DNA from: JAFDVL01 sp043783625
GTDB taxonomy: Bacteria > Acidobacteriota > Blastocatellia > RBC074
Length of the DNA: 64,000 bases
Assembly: GCA_043783625.1 (NCBI GenBank)
Contig: JAYVZE010000190.1
Location: 42,193-106,192 of the forward strand
Direction: 5' to 3'
The notes below the pieces were generated by a model. The model did not search any database and was not told where the DNA came from. It was given only the letters and a program-made list of their open reading frames with translations. A program made the position numbers and the translations under genes. Numbering within the stretch: the stretch's first letter is position 1; each line of letters begins with the position of its first letter. Positions 34,521 through 42,432 of this stretch are shown here, in pieces.

Positions 34521-35549
34521 TTACTTACCTTTTTTCTCGAATTTTTCGGGCGTCACTTTCTTATCGTTAAATTTATATTTCGTGATCGTCCATTCTTCAT
34601 TCGGTTCGCCGCCGATTGATTTGGTGAGGCTGTGCGGAAGATTCAATCCACCTTCAGATTTATAATCACCAAAATTCCAGATGTAATCAACCTCTGGAGC
34701 TTTATCGTAGGCGGCTTTTCGCTCAATCATTTGAGCGTCCTGACGAGCCTTGATTTCGGCTTCGCGTTTGGTGCGCTCTTCAGGTGGAAGTTTTTCCAAT
34801 TCTTCGCGCTGACGTTGCGCATTATTTTGTCCACCGCCTTGACCGGGTTGTCCGCCAGGTTGTCCAGCCGCCTGACCGGGTTGTCCGGGAGGACGTTGAC
34901 CGCCGCCGGGGCCGCCACGAAACATCGCCCGCATATCCTTGTCTTTATAGCTGAGCATTAAAACCTGATTGGTTCCACGATCCACATAAAGTTTTGCAAC
35001 CGGACCGTCAGTCGCTTTGGCGAGCAAAATGTCCGCCACCGTTCCGTCTGGAGCTTTGGCTTCACCGCCGTAAGTGAAATCTACGCCGGGAGCTGTCAGG
35101 AAAAATCCAAGCAGCACGCGTGCCAAACCATTGCGACGATTTTTTTCCTGAGTAGCTGCATCAAGGAATCCTTGACCACCACCGCCACCCATTCCACGAC
35201 CGCCGCCAGGACCTCCACCCATGCCACTGATGGTATCCACCCAGGTTTTATCAACATTGAGAACCTGAATCTGGGTGATTTCATTACCGAACATTGACAT
35301 GGATTGCGATTGAAAAACTTTATCGCCACCAGCCATCACTAATTCAACCGTACCTTCAACATTCTGCTGTCCCATTGATCGTTTGAAAGTAGCTTCTGCG
35401 ACAACGTTTTGCATCGCTTTGATTTTATCTTCTTTGCCAATCGCGGCTTTCGCTTTTTTCAGGATTTCCTGCGCCTTGGCGTCGCCCTGCGCGAAGGCAG
35501 AGACGGCTAAACTCGCCGCTAATCCTAAGGTAATTAATACTTTCTTCAT
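34521..35549 (-). CDS. Exported protein with glycine/proline/glutamine-rich linkers
   Basis: The start ATG 35549 follows GGAGGGTTAAAA and begins a signal peptide (MKKVLITLGLAASLAVSAFA), giving 342 residues. The first part (AQEILKKAKAAIGKEDKI, NVVAEATFKRSMG, GTVELVMAGGDKVFQ) resembles LolA/LolB-type outer-membrane lipoprotein-sorting folds seen in acidobacterial hypothetical proteins. A glycine-rich stretch (GMGGGPGGGRGMGGGGG) and a GQPGQ-type low-complexity linker separate it from the C-terminal EVDYIWNFGDYKSEGGLNLP. The function is unknown. It carries its own terminator and is likely monocistronic. Confidence 0.8.
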   Translation of the reverse strand: MKKVLITLGLAASLAVSAFAQGDAKAQEILKKAKAAIGKEDKIKAMQNVVAEATFKRSMGQQNVEGTVELVMAGGDKVFQSQSMSMFGNEITQIQVLNVDKTWVDTISGMGGGPGGGRGMGGGGGQGFLDAATQEKNRRNGLARVLLGFFLTAPGVDFTYGGEAKAPDGTVADILLAKATDGPVAKLYVDRGTNQVLMLSYKDKDMRAMFRGGPGGGQRPPGQPGQAAGQPGGQPGQGGGQNNAQRQREELEKLPPEERTKREAEIKARQDAQMIERKAAYDKAPEVDYIWNFGDYKSEGGLNLPHSLTKSIGGEPNEEWTITKYKFNDKKVTPEKFEKKGK

Positions 35550-35671
35550 TTTTAACCCTCCAGTTATGAACAAATATTTTGCAACCTGCGATAGTTTAGA
35601 CGAAGCTTTGCGTCATTCGGTTGCAAGCTTTGAAAAACAATTGCAATTGGATACAGTAAGGGTTTTGTAAA

Positions 35672-36307
35672 TTGGATACAAATAGTCAGGAGCAAATTTT
35701 GGAATTTTCAAAACAGGAACTCGCCGCCCTCAAAAAATTAAAATCGCCGGAAAAAATTCAACTCTTCCTCGACGAAGAAATTGCGTACAACAAAGAACCG
35801 GATGGAGCTACCTGCCGGAGTCCGCGCCGCGTGTTACGAGATCGTCTCGGGCATTGCGCCGAAGGAGCTTTTTTCGCAGCGGCGGCTTTGCGAATTCACG
35901 GTCACGAACCATTAATCCTCGACCTTGAAGCCGTCCGCGATGATGACCACCTGCTGGCAGTTTTCAAACAGGACAATCACTGGGGAGCGATTGCGAAATC
36001 CAATTACGCCGGATTGCGTTTTCGTGAACCTGTCTATCGCACGATCCGCGAATTGGCGATGAGCTATTTTGAGCACTATTACAATTTGAAAGGTGAAAAG
36101 ACGCTACGAGCTTTTTCAACCAGGCCGCTGAATCTGAAACGATTTGATCGGAGCAACTGGATGACTTCAGAAGATGATTTATGGGAAGTCTGCGAACACC
36201 TCTGCATCGTCCCGCATTCGCGGGTGATGACGCTGCCGATGGAAATTAAACGAAGGATGATGGATCGCCGCTTGTATGAAGCAGGTAAGACGGGGATGAA
36301 AATGTAA
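35672..36307 (+). CDS. Transglutaminase/cysteine-protease-fold hypothetical protein
   Basis: A 211-residue protein starting at TTG 35672, with AAGGG upstream; no ATG lies nearby in frame. The arrangement GHCAEGAFFAAAALRIHGH (cysteine), DDDHLLAVFKQDNHWGAIAKS (histidine) looks like a transglutaminase-like Cys-His core. An aspartate or asparagine partner is probably in the NHWGAI or following strand. No export signal is seen. Such proteins are often called hypothetical; the substrate is unknown. It is divergent from the minus-strand gene at 35549, with a shared 120-base promoter region. Confidence 0.7.
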   Translation: MDTNSQEQILEFSKQELAALKKLKSPEKIQLFLDEEIAYNKEPDGATCRSPRRVLRDRLGHCAEGAFFAAAALRIHGHEPLILDLEAVRDDDHLLAVFKQDNHWGAIAKSNYAGLRFREPVYRTIRELAMSYFEHYYNLKGEKTLRAFSTRPLNLKRFDRSNWMTSEDDLWEVCEHLCIVPHSRVMTLPMEIKRRMMDRRLYEAGKTGMKM

Positions 36308-36560
36308 GCTGTCAGAAAATGAGGGGCAGAAATTTTGTGGAAGTACGGCTTAGTATAATGAACCCCTAAGAGCTAGTCTGAAAAGTCAGGAACGAGTCGC
36401 GCCGACTTTATGGCAGTTTCGGGGCTTGGTCAATACCAAAAACAGTTCGCAGTTCACGGTTCAGAGTTCATAGTTTGCGGCTGGAATCATGCCAACTATC
36501 TACCTACTATTCATCCCTCCCGACCTTCCTCTCCATTCGTCAATCGCTGCCAAACAGCTC

Positions 36561-37478
36561 CTATGCCTTCGGGTGCGCCTTATCATAAACTTCCATCAAT
36601 CTATCCGTTGAAACGTGCGTATATTGCTGCGTTGTCGAAAGCCTGACGTGTCCCAGCAATTCCTGAATCGTGCGCAGGTCAGCTCCGGCATCCAGCAGGT
36701 GTGTGGCAAATGAATGCCGCAGCGCGTGCGGACTGACGTGCGGAAGGTCGGTGCATTCCTTGCAGTATTTATCAAGCATTCGCCCGACGGAGCGCGTCGT
36801 AATGCGCGTGCCTTGATAATTCATGAAGACTGCCAGCGGATCGCGGTCATCAGGATCAGCTTCAATCAACAATTCGCCGCGCACTCCGAGATAAATTTCC
36901 AGAGCGGCTTTCGCGTGATTCCCGAACGGAACCATCCGCTCTTTTCGACCTTTGCCTTTCACGCGCAATGTCTGATGAGTGAAATCAATATCCAGCAGAT
37001 TTAAGCCGACTAATTCTGAGACGCGCAAGCCGCTGGCGTAGAGCAATTCGAGGATGGCGCGGTCACGCTTGCCGAGTACCGTTTCGGTTTCAGGCGTTTC
37101 AATAAAGCGCACCATTTGTTCGATGGAAAGATGATTCGGGAGCTTGCGGTCTACGCGAGGGCTGGAAACCAGCATCGCCGGATTATTTTCAAGAATTTCT
37201 TCACGGCAAAGAAAACGAAAGAACGTGCGCAGCGTAGCGACTTTGCGATGGATGGAACTTTTCTTTTTTTTCTTTTCGTAGAGCGTCGCCATGTATTCGC
37301 GGATCGTCAAATTATCAATGCTGCGAATGGGTACGTCACGGCGTTCGTCATTCTTATCCAGCGGTGCGATGTAATCATAAAATTGCACCATATCGCTCTC
37401 GTAATTGCGCAGCGTATGCTCGGATAAATTGCGCTCGTACTTGAGATGCTTCAGAAAATCATCAAGATAATTTTGCAT
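36561..37478 (-). CDS. xerC: Tyrosine recombinase XerC-like
   Basis: A 305-residue tyrosine recombinase. Residues 1-90 form the SAM-like core-binding domain (LKYERNLSEHTLRNYESDM). The catalytic residues are R in LYASGLRVSELVGL, K in VKGKGRKERMVPFG, the pair in HALRHSFATHLLDAG, H in LGHVRLSTTQQYTHV and the final tyrosine of the same block. XerC with XerD resolves chromosome dimers at dif. No dif site or integron cassette is seen next to it, so a housekeeping role is likely. Confidence 0.9.
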   Translation of the reverse strand: MQNYLDDFLKHLKYERNLSEHTLRNYESDMVQFYDYIAPLDKNDERRDVPIRSIDNLTIREYMATLYEKKKKKSSIHRKVATLRTFFRFLCREEILENNPAMLVSSPRVDRKLPNHLSIEQMVRFIETPETETVLGKRDRAILELLYASGLRVSELVGLNLLDIDFTHQTLRVKGKGRKERMVPFGNHAKAALEIYLGVRGELLIEADPDDRDPLAVFMNYQGTRITTRSVGRMLDKYCKECTDLPHVSPHALRHSFATHLLDAGADLRTIQELLGHVRLSTTQQYTHVSTDRLMEVYDKAHPKA

Positions 37479-37495
37479 AGACTCACAATAAGGTT

Positions 37496-37552
37496 AGCCG
37501 TACAACGGGCGGCTCGCCCGTTAATTGCAGGCGAGCCGCCCGCAATACGGCT
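37496..37552. repeat. GGGCGGCTCGCCC-type palindrome pair
   Basis: AGCCGTA (37496-37502) pairs with TACGGCT (37546-37552), and CGGGCGGCTCGCCCG inside is a second palindrome with an inverted partner GGCGAGCCGCCCG. The element lies in the promoter region of xerC and ends 7 bases from the Uma2 stop. It is related to 31059-31105. Confidence 0.85.
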
Positions 37553-37558
37553 ACGACA

Positions 37559-38152
37559 TTAGCCCAACACTTCATCCGCTTCCAAAATAACTGAAGAGAG
37601 TAAAACAGGGGAAAGATTTTCATGACGATGAACAATTCGCGCAGTATGATATGAGTTGCCTGACGGATTCGTATAAACTTCGATGACGTCGTCTTGTAAA
37701 TTCACGATCCAATATTCGACAATCCCGGCTTTCGCGTAGGAAGATAATTTGATGCCCCGATCCTTTTTCAAAGTGGATTCTGAAATTTCAATTAATAACA
37801 AAACATCGTCAGGAGCAGGGTGCGCGTGCGCGTAAAAATCTTCCCGTCGTCTGAGAATGGCAATGTCAGGCTCGGGTTCTGAAAAATTGCTCAGCTCAAC
37901 AGGATTTTGATGTCTGAGGGTGATTGATTTACCGAATTCTGTTCTTAAAATTTCGCTCAAACGATCAACACAAGCTGCGTGTCGGGGGCCAACTGCGCTC
38001 ATCTTTATCAAGTCTCCTTCGAGTAATTCAATTTTATCATTGCTGGTTAAAATGCCCTGCTTAATCATCTGATGATAAACATCGGTCGTAATCGGGTATC
38101 TTTCTAATTGGGCTTCGCCGGTTAATTGCGCTTCACGTAACGGCATATTCAT
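37559..38152 (-). CDS. Uma2 family endonuclease-like protein
   Basis: A 197-residue protein of the Uma2 family, without the coiled-coil tail of the copy at 31854. It has YPITTDVYHQMIKQGILTSND, the usual LLEGDLIKMSAVGPRHA, then SEPEPDIAILRRRED and DDVLLLIEISESTLKKDRGIK cut at normal spacing, with the PD...E-x-S nuclease pattern, and YAKAGIVEYWIVNLQDD. The role is unknown. It is probably monocistronic. Confidence 0.9.
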   Translation of the reverse strand: MNMPLREAQLTGEAQLERYPITTDVYHQMIKQGILTSNDKIELLEGDLIKMSAVGPRHAACVDRLSEILRTEFGKSITLRHQNPVELSNFSEPEPDIAILRRREDFYAHAHPAPDDVLLLIEISESTLKKDRGIKLSSYAKAGIVEYWIVNLQDDVIEVYTNPSGNSYHTARIVHRHENLSPVLLSSVILEADEVLG

Positions 38153-38268
38153 ACAACTCCTCTCAACTTTGAAGTTATTAAATTAATAGACTGAACGGCG
38201 ATAATCAAGAACCATACCATTCTAAACCATCCGGCAAATTTAGCGCAGAGTATTCCAGATATAAGGTA

Positions 38269-38370
38269 TGCAGAAGCCCGCACGCAGTAAGGGCGTCAGT
38301 ACATTTACACTGAGCGAATAAGCAGACCCGTGTCTCGAAGCGGCACCCTTACTGCGTGCGGGCTTCTGCA
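38269..38370. repeat. GCAGAAGCCCGCACG palindrome, copy 2 (25-base arms)
   Basis: Perfect 25-base arms run 38269-38293 and 38346-38370, starting TGCAGAAGCCCGCACGCAG. They are followed by a run of T. The arm sequence matches the copies at 20099 and 59151. It ends 20 bases from the lpxK stop and may act as a terminator. Confidence 0.9.
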
Positions 38371-38389
38371 TTTTTTTGCAAACGAAAGT

Positions 38390-39442
38390 TTAGCTTGCGG
38401 GCTGCCAGCCCGCACTACGAATAGTTTGCAGCAGCAGCCGCTTCAGCTCCTGATCTTCAGTACAATCAAACGCGAGTTGAGCGGTATAAACCGGGAGCTT
38501 ACATTCCTGAATAAAATTTAGATCAATATTCGCGGCATCTTTTTCGGTCGTGATAATGGCTTCGGCTCCGACCGCTTTTGCTTGCCGAAAAATATTCTCC
38601 AAATCGTTTTGCGTGTAGCGGTGATGATCTCCGAAGACAAAATGCTGCACGATATTCAGTCCTAAATTTTTCAAATCAAGTGCAAAACGTTGAGGATTTC
38701 CCAGCCCGGAAAGGGCGGCGACCGGGAAAAAATTCAAACTTGAACCCGGGATATTCCTTCCTATTTCCGTGATGGAGCGAAAGCCCGTAATTCGATGGTC
38801 AGCGAAAAATATCGGGACATTCGGCTGACAATATTTTTCGATGTTGCGCCGAAAATCCTCACGAGCTGCCAACTGCGAGGCGCGAGTGATAATCACAGCA
38901 TCCGCCCTGTCCATCGCCTCCAACGGTTCGCGGAAATTCAACACCAGGTCTAAATCCGTCGTCGCGTCAAGCAGCAGCAAATTCAAATCGCGCTTTAAAC
39001 GAATATGCTGATAACCATCATCCAGGACAAAAACATCAATTTTTGTCTGGGATTCCAACCACTTCCCCGCCGCGTACCGATCTGCCTGAACGACGACTCT
39101 GACACCGGGACATTGCTGCGCTAACAGGTACGGCTCATCGCCGGAAATATTTGGATGACATAAAATTTCGTTGCCATTTGAAACCTCAACGCGACCTTTG
39201 CTTTCACGTTTGTAGCCTCGGCTCAAAATCGCAACCTTTAATCCTTCGCTGCATAAATAATTCGCAATGTACGCGGCACAAGGCGTCTTCCCCGTTCCGC
39301 CGAAAGTAATATTTCCGACGCTGATAACGGGCGCGTTGAGCTGATATGTTTTGAAGAGGTTGGCGCGATAAAGGACAAGACGGAGAGAGACACCGAGCGC
39401 GTAAAAAAAATGGGCAAGTTGGGTCAGGAAATTTTGTTGCAC
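38390..39442 (-). CDS. lpxK: Tetraacyldisaccharide 4'-kinase LpxK
   Basis: A 350-residue enzyme of lipid A synthesis that phosphorylates the 4' position of the lipid A disaccharide. The P-loop is APVISVGNITFGGTGKTPCA near residue 42, and FVLDDGYQHIRLKRDLNLLL carries the DDGxQH motif. RADAVIITRAS and GLGNPQRF are further signatures. The protein starts with a membrane-associating helix. Its last residues (IRSAGWQPAS) are encoded by a palindrome TGCGGGCTG-G-CAGCCCGCA at 38396-38414, so the native C-terminus has been replaced or extended by repeat DNA. It lies 1 base downstream of waaA. Confidence 0.95.
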   Translation of the reverse strand: MQQNFLTQLAHFFYALGVSLRLVLYRANLFKTYQLNAPVISVGNITFGGTGKTPCAAYIANYLCSEGLKVAILSRGYKRESKGRVEVSNGNEILCHPNISGDEPYLLAQQCPGVRVVVQADRYAAGKWLESQTKIDVFVLDDGYQHIRLKRDLNLLLLDATTDLDLVLNFREPLEAMDRADAVIITRASQLAAREDFRRNIEKYCQPNVPIFFADHRITGFRSITEIGRNIPGSSLNFFPVAALSGLGNPQRFALDLKNLGLNIVQHFVFGDHHRYTQNDLENIFRQAKAVGAEAIITTEKDAANIDLNFIQECKLPVYTAQLAFDCTEDQELKRLLLQTIRSAGWQPAS

Positions 39443-39443
39443 A

Positions 39444-40787
39444 TCAAATCAAACTGGCAATTATATCTACAGTTTTTGTAGTAGCTCCGCGATTGGCGTT
39501 AACGGCTTCGCGGGCTTTTTCACCTAACATCTCGGACTGCGTTGGATTGATTAATAATTCAATCATCGCTTCGCGTAAAGCAATTGTTAATTCGCTGTCG
39601 GTTGTGCCTTGCAATTGCAGCACGGCTTCACGGCGTTTGAATTCTTCGGTAATCTCGCAGAAATTTTCCATGTATGGCCCGACAATCACAGGACGCCCGT
39701 CAAAGGCGGGTTCGAGGATGTTGTGTCCGCCTTTGGGGACTAAGCTTCCACCGATAAAAACTACGGCAGCGAAGCGATAGAGTGAAGCTAATTCGCCGAT
39801 TGAATCCAGCAAAATCACGTCAGAATTTTGGATTGAATCATTGATGAGTTGCGTGAAATTCTGGTTCCCGACGGTCTCAACCTGATGAGCCAAAACTGAA
39901 CGGCGAACGAATTTCAAATGCGCCGAATCAAGCAATTTTGCGACAGCTTCAAATCGTTCGGGATGACGCGGCGCAATCATTAACCGGGTGTTTTCGAGTC
40001 CAGTTTTTTTCTTTAATTCTAAATATGCGGCGAGAATGATCTCTTCTTCGCCGTCCATCGTACTTCCGGCGATAATTAACGGGTTTGCTTGCAAAGCTAA
40101 TTCTGCGGCAAGCGAAGAGAGGACAGGCGGGACGCCTATCCTACCTCCGATGTCGTACTTGATATTTCCGGTCACGATAACAGTTTCAGGCTTCGCGCCA
40201 AGTGCCAAAATTCGCGCGGCATCAGCTTCGCTCTGCATCAAAAAATACGTCACATTCGCGGTCATGCGCCGGAACCAGAAAGCGAATTTCATTGAACGTC
40301 TAAACGAACGATCAGAGACTCTGCCATTGGCCACGATGACCGGAATTTTTTGCTTTTTGCATTCGTGCAGAAAATTCGGCCACAGCTCGGATTCCATTAA
40401 AATCACGACAGACGGGTGAATGCTTCGCAGAGATTTTCTAATCGAAAACTTCCAATCAAACGGGAAATAACAAAACGCATCCGCTTCACTGATGCGTGAC
40501 CGCGCCACCGCTTGTCCGGTTGCCGTCGTAGTCGAAAAGACGAAACGATGCGCCGGAAATTTTTCCTGCAACGATTTGACTAAAGTTTGTGCCGCAATTG
40601 TTTCTCCAACTGAAACCGCGTGGATCCAAATCGTCGGGCGCGAAGCATCCCAAAAACTTTCCGGCAACTTGCCAAGTCGTTCTGAAAAATTACTAAAATA
40701 TTTTTGATTGGAAAATACCTGATAAAGAAAATAAGGCATTAAAGCGAGGAAGGCGAAACTGAGAAAGATGCTGTAAATAAAATACAT
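39444..40787 (-). CDS. waaA: 3-deoxy-D-manno-octulosonic acid (KDO) transferase WaaA
   Basis: A 447-residue glycosyltransferase that adds KDO to lipid A at the inner membrane. The N-terminal hydrophobic segment is the anchor. Signatures are IWIHAVSVGETIAAQTLV, VVILMESELWPNFL, VIVANGRVSDRSFR, LIIAGSTMDGEEEIIL, RLMIAPRHPERFEAV and VFIGGSLVPKGGHNILEPA. Between GNIKYDI and LIIAGST it has an extra segment (GGRIGVPPVLSSLAAELALQ). Part of this is encoded by a repeat found elsewhere as an intergenic element. It forms an operon with lpxK. Confidence 0.95.
   Translation of the reverse strand: MYFIYSIFLSFAFLALMPYFLYQVFSNQKYFSNFSERLGKLPESFWDASRPTIWIHAVSVGETIAAQTLVKSLQEKFPAHRFVFSTTTATGQAVARSRISEADAFCYFPFDWKFSIRKSLRSIHPSVVILMESELWPNFLHECKKQKIPVIVANGRVSDRSFRRSMKFAFWFRRMTANVTYFLMQSEADAARILALGAKPETVIVTGNIKYDIGGRIGVPPVLSSLAAELALQANPLIIAGSTMDGEEEIILAAYLELKKKTGLENTRLMIAPRHPERFEAVAKLLDSAHLKFVRRSVLAHQVETVGNQNFTQLINDSIQNSDVILLDSIGELASLYRFAAVVFIGGSLVPKGGHNILEPAFDGRPVIVGPYMENFCEITEEFKRREAVLQLQGTTDSELTIALREAMIELLINPTQSEMLGEKAREAVNANRGATTKTVDIIASLI
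40121..40146. repeat. Repeat arm embedded in the waaA coding sequence
   Basis: Bases 40123-40146 are identical over 24 positions to one arm of the intergenic palindrome at 46372-46395 (core AGGCGTCCCGCCT). Here it is translated as part of WaaA (GRIGVPPVL). It resembles in principle the palindromic elements that insert in Rickettsia genes. Confidence 0.8.
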
Positions 40788-40789
40788 AG

Positions 40790-40859
40790 TTAGCGATTAG
40801 CAGTTAGCTGTTAGCTGTTAGCCAGAAATGATTGGCTAAAGGCTAACAGCTAACCGCTA
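40790..40859. repeat. Inverted repeat with TTAGCTG/CAGCTAA units
   Basis: The left side contains three TTAGC(A/T)G-like units (TAGCAGTTAGCTGTTAGCTG and on), and the right side GGCTAACAGCTAACCGCTA is its complement. It fills the space between the waaA start and the EF-P stop (40865). Confidence 0.75.
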
Positions 40860-40864
40860 ATACC

Positions 40865-41431
40865 TCATTTCGCTCGTTCCATGTATTTGCCTTCCGTGGT
40901 ATCAACGCGAACTTTTTCGCCTTCTTTGATAAAGCCCGGAACTTGCACCATGATCCCGGTTTCAAGTTTCGCCTGTTTACCAACGTTGCTGACGGTCGCA
41001 CTTTTGATTTCCGGTTCAGTCTCAATCACTTTTAAATCCACGGTAGTCGGCAAGGTAATGCCAATCGGATTGCCTTCAAAAAACTCAACTTTAATGACGG
41101 TTTCGGGCAAAATATATCCCATCTTATCGCCCAGCGTTTCCTCGCTGAGAGCAACTTGCTCATAAGATTCCATGTTCATGAAATGAAATCCGTCGGCATC
41201 ACCGTACAGGTACGTCATTTCCAGCTCTTCAAAGATGGCGCGTTCGACCGATTCAGTCGAGCGAAAACGATGTTCGGTAGTTGATCCGGTTTTCAAGTTG
41301 CGCATTCTGGTTTGCACCATCGCACGAAGGTTGCCCGGGGTATGATGATGGAATTCTAAAATCCGATGTGGTGTTCCGTTATATAAAATCACGATACCTT
41401 TACGGATTTGAGTTGCTTGTATACTTGCCAT
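40865..41431 (-). CDS. efp: Elongation factor P
   Basis: The start is ATG 41431, after GGAGAGAA, giving 188 residues; a longer open frame reaches 41746 but the upstream part is not EF-P-like. The three-domain fold is recognisable: MASIQATQIRKGIVILYNG, MRNLKTGSTTEHRFRSTES, YLYGDADGFHFMNMESYEQ and the C-terminal VQVPGFIKEGEKVRVDT. EF-P relieves ribosome stalling at proline runs. At the tip loop, where E. coli has K34 (modified by EpmA/B), this protein reads TPGNLRA with asparagine at 34. It therefore cannot be lysylated or use the same modification. Confidence 0.96.
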   Translation of the reverse strand: MASIQATQIRKGIVILYNGTPHRILEFHHHTPGNLRAMVQTRMRNLKTGSTTEHRFRSTESVERAIFEELEMTYLYGDADGFHFMNMESYEQVALSEETLGDKMGYILPETVIKVEFFEGNPIGITLPTTVDLKVIETEPEIKSATVSNVGKQAKLETGIMVQVPGFIKEGEKVRVDTTEGKYMERAK

Positions 41432-41932
41432 TAGAAAAGTTCTCTCCTCGAACCAGGAGCTTTGCAAAAAATTACGAAGCTCAAAATAAGTTAAATGATT
41501 GTAGCAAAAGTGGGATAGCATATCGGATGGTCTGAGAGTGGTCAAGTGAATAAATTGCAAGAAAAAAGCCACATTTGCAGGCTTGACCACAAACCCGTCG
41601 TGGTCTAAGATGCACGACGTTGCGGGGCTTCTGCTGCGTACGAGATCTTCGACATTAATTTTTGAACCTAATTCATTTGTCGGGGGCCAACTGTATCTAA
41701 TTTGTCGGCAATCCTGCTCGTCAAAGACGAGACTATAAAGCCACAAAACATAGGCTACCCACCTGTTACGACAGGTTCAAATGAAGTCGTAGAAACGGCG
41801 ATGGCGGTTGCCCTGTCAACATCCTTCCTGCTCCCAACATTCCCTGAATATTCTGTGCTGCCCATTGAGAAATTTGCGCGAAGCCATTAAATTGCTCTTT
41901 TGCATTTTTACTTTTCGCGTAAGGATTTCACC
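41432..41932. other. Intergenic region upstream of efp and the VOC gene
   Basis: About 500 bases separate these divergent starts. Open frames exist on both strands, including one continuous with efp, but none has a ribosome site, a recognisable family or good codon use. I could not identify a tRNA or a regulatory RNA. It may hold a decayed gene. The last bases (TAAGGATTTCACC) form the ribosome site of the VOC gene. Confidence 0.5.
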
Positions 41933-42301
41933 ATGCCTATTACATTCACCGCCTTTCACCATGCCGGATTTTTGGTCACTGACGTTGACCGTGCTGCCGA
42001 CTTTTACGAAAACATTCTTGGACTACAAAACCTGGAGCGTCCCGATTTTGGATTTCCAGGTCGCTGGTACGATTTACGCAACGGACATCAGCTTCACCTG
42101 TTAGGAACTGAAACTCTTCCCAACAATCAATCCGGCGATCCGAAATTTGATCGTCACATTGCGATTCAGGTTCCTGACGTAGAAGTCGCGGCACAAGAAC
42201 TGACCGCGATGAATTTTGTTTTTGAACGCGGCTCAGGACGCGGCGGAGCGACTCAATTATTCCTGCGCGATCCCGACGGAAACATGATCGAACTCCGGTA
42301 A
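41933..42301 (+). CDS. VOC (glyoxalase/bleomycin resistance) family protein
   Basis: The start follows AAGGATTTCACC; an upstream TTG frame exists but lacks a ribosome site. The product has 122 residues and one vicinal-oxygen-chelate domain. AFHHAGFLVTDVDRAADFYEN carries the first metal histidine, LRNGHQLHLLG the second position, and IAIQVPDVEVAAQEL and LFLRDPDGNMIELR the later ones. Proteins like this act on methylglyoxal adducts, catechols or antibiotics as dimers; the substrate is unknown. Stop at 42301 is 6 bases before a palindrome. Confidence 0.9.
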   Translation: MPITFTAFHHAGFLVTDVDRAADFYENILGLQNLERPDFGFPGRWYDLRNGHQLHLLGTETLPNNQSGDPKFDRHIAIQVPDVEVAAQELTAMNFVFERGSGRGGATQLFLRDPDGNMIELR

Positions 42302-42306
42302 TGCAA

Positions 42307-42408
42307 AAGCTCCCCTCCTGTCTTAGGAGGGGTTGGGGGGGGGGCAGGATTTGCAGATTTTTACCACCCCGTCCTTCGGACACCCCTCCTAAAACAGGAG
42401 GGGAGCTT
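42307..42408. repeat. Palindrome with CCCCTCCT...AGGAGGGG arms
   Basis: Arms at 42307-42333 and 42382-42408 are inverted copies, and each contains its own hairpin CCCCTCCT-GTCTT-AGGAGGGG or its TAAAAC variant. A run of nine to ten G lies just inside. It begins 6 bases after the VOC stop codon. Confidence 0.85.
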
Positions 42409-42432
42409 GGACATCCCGCCACCCGCTGACTT

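Noticed and set aside
36308..36560. IS end or small gene near 36370 (CCCTAAGAGCTAGTCTGAAAAG)
   Set aside because: It resembles the IS5 left junction slightly but has no partner end and no transposase sequence.
41432..41746. N-terminal extension of EF-P
   Set aside because: EF-P starts at 41431 with a ribosome site and normal length; the upstream frame has no family similarity.
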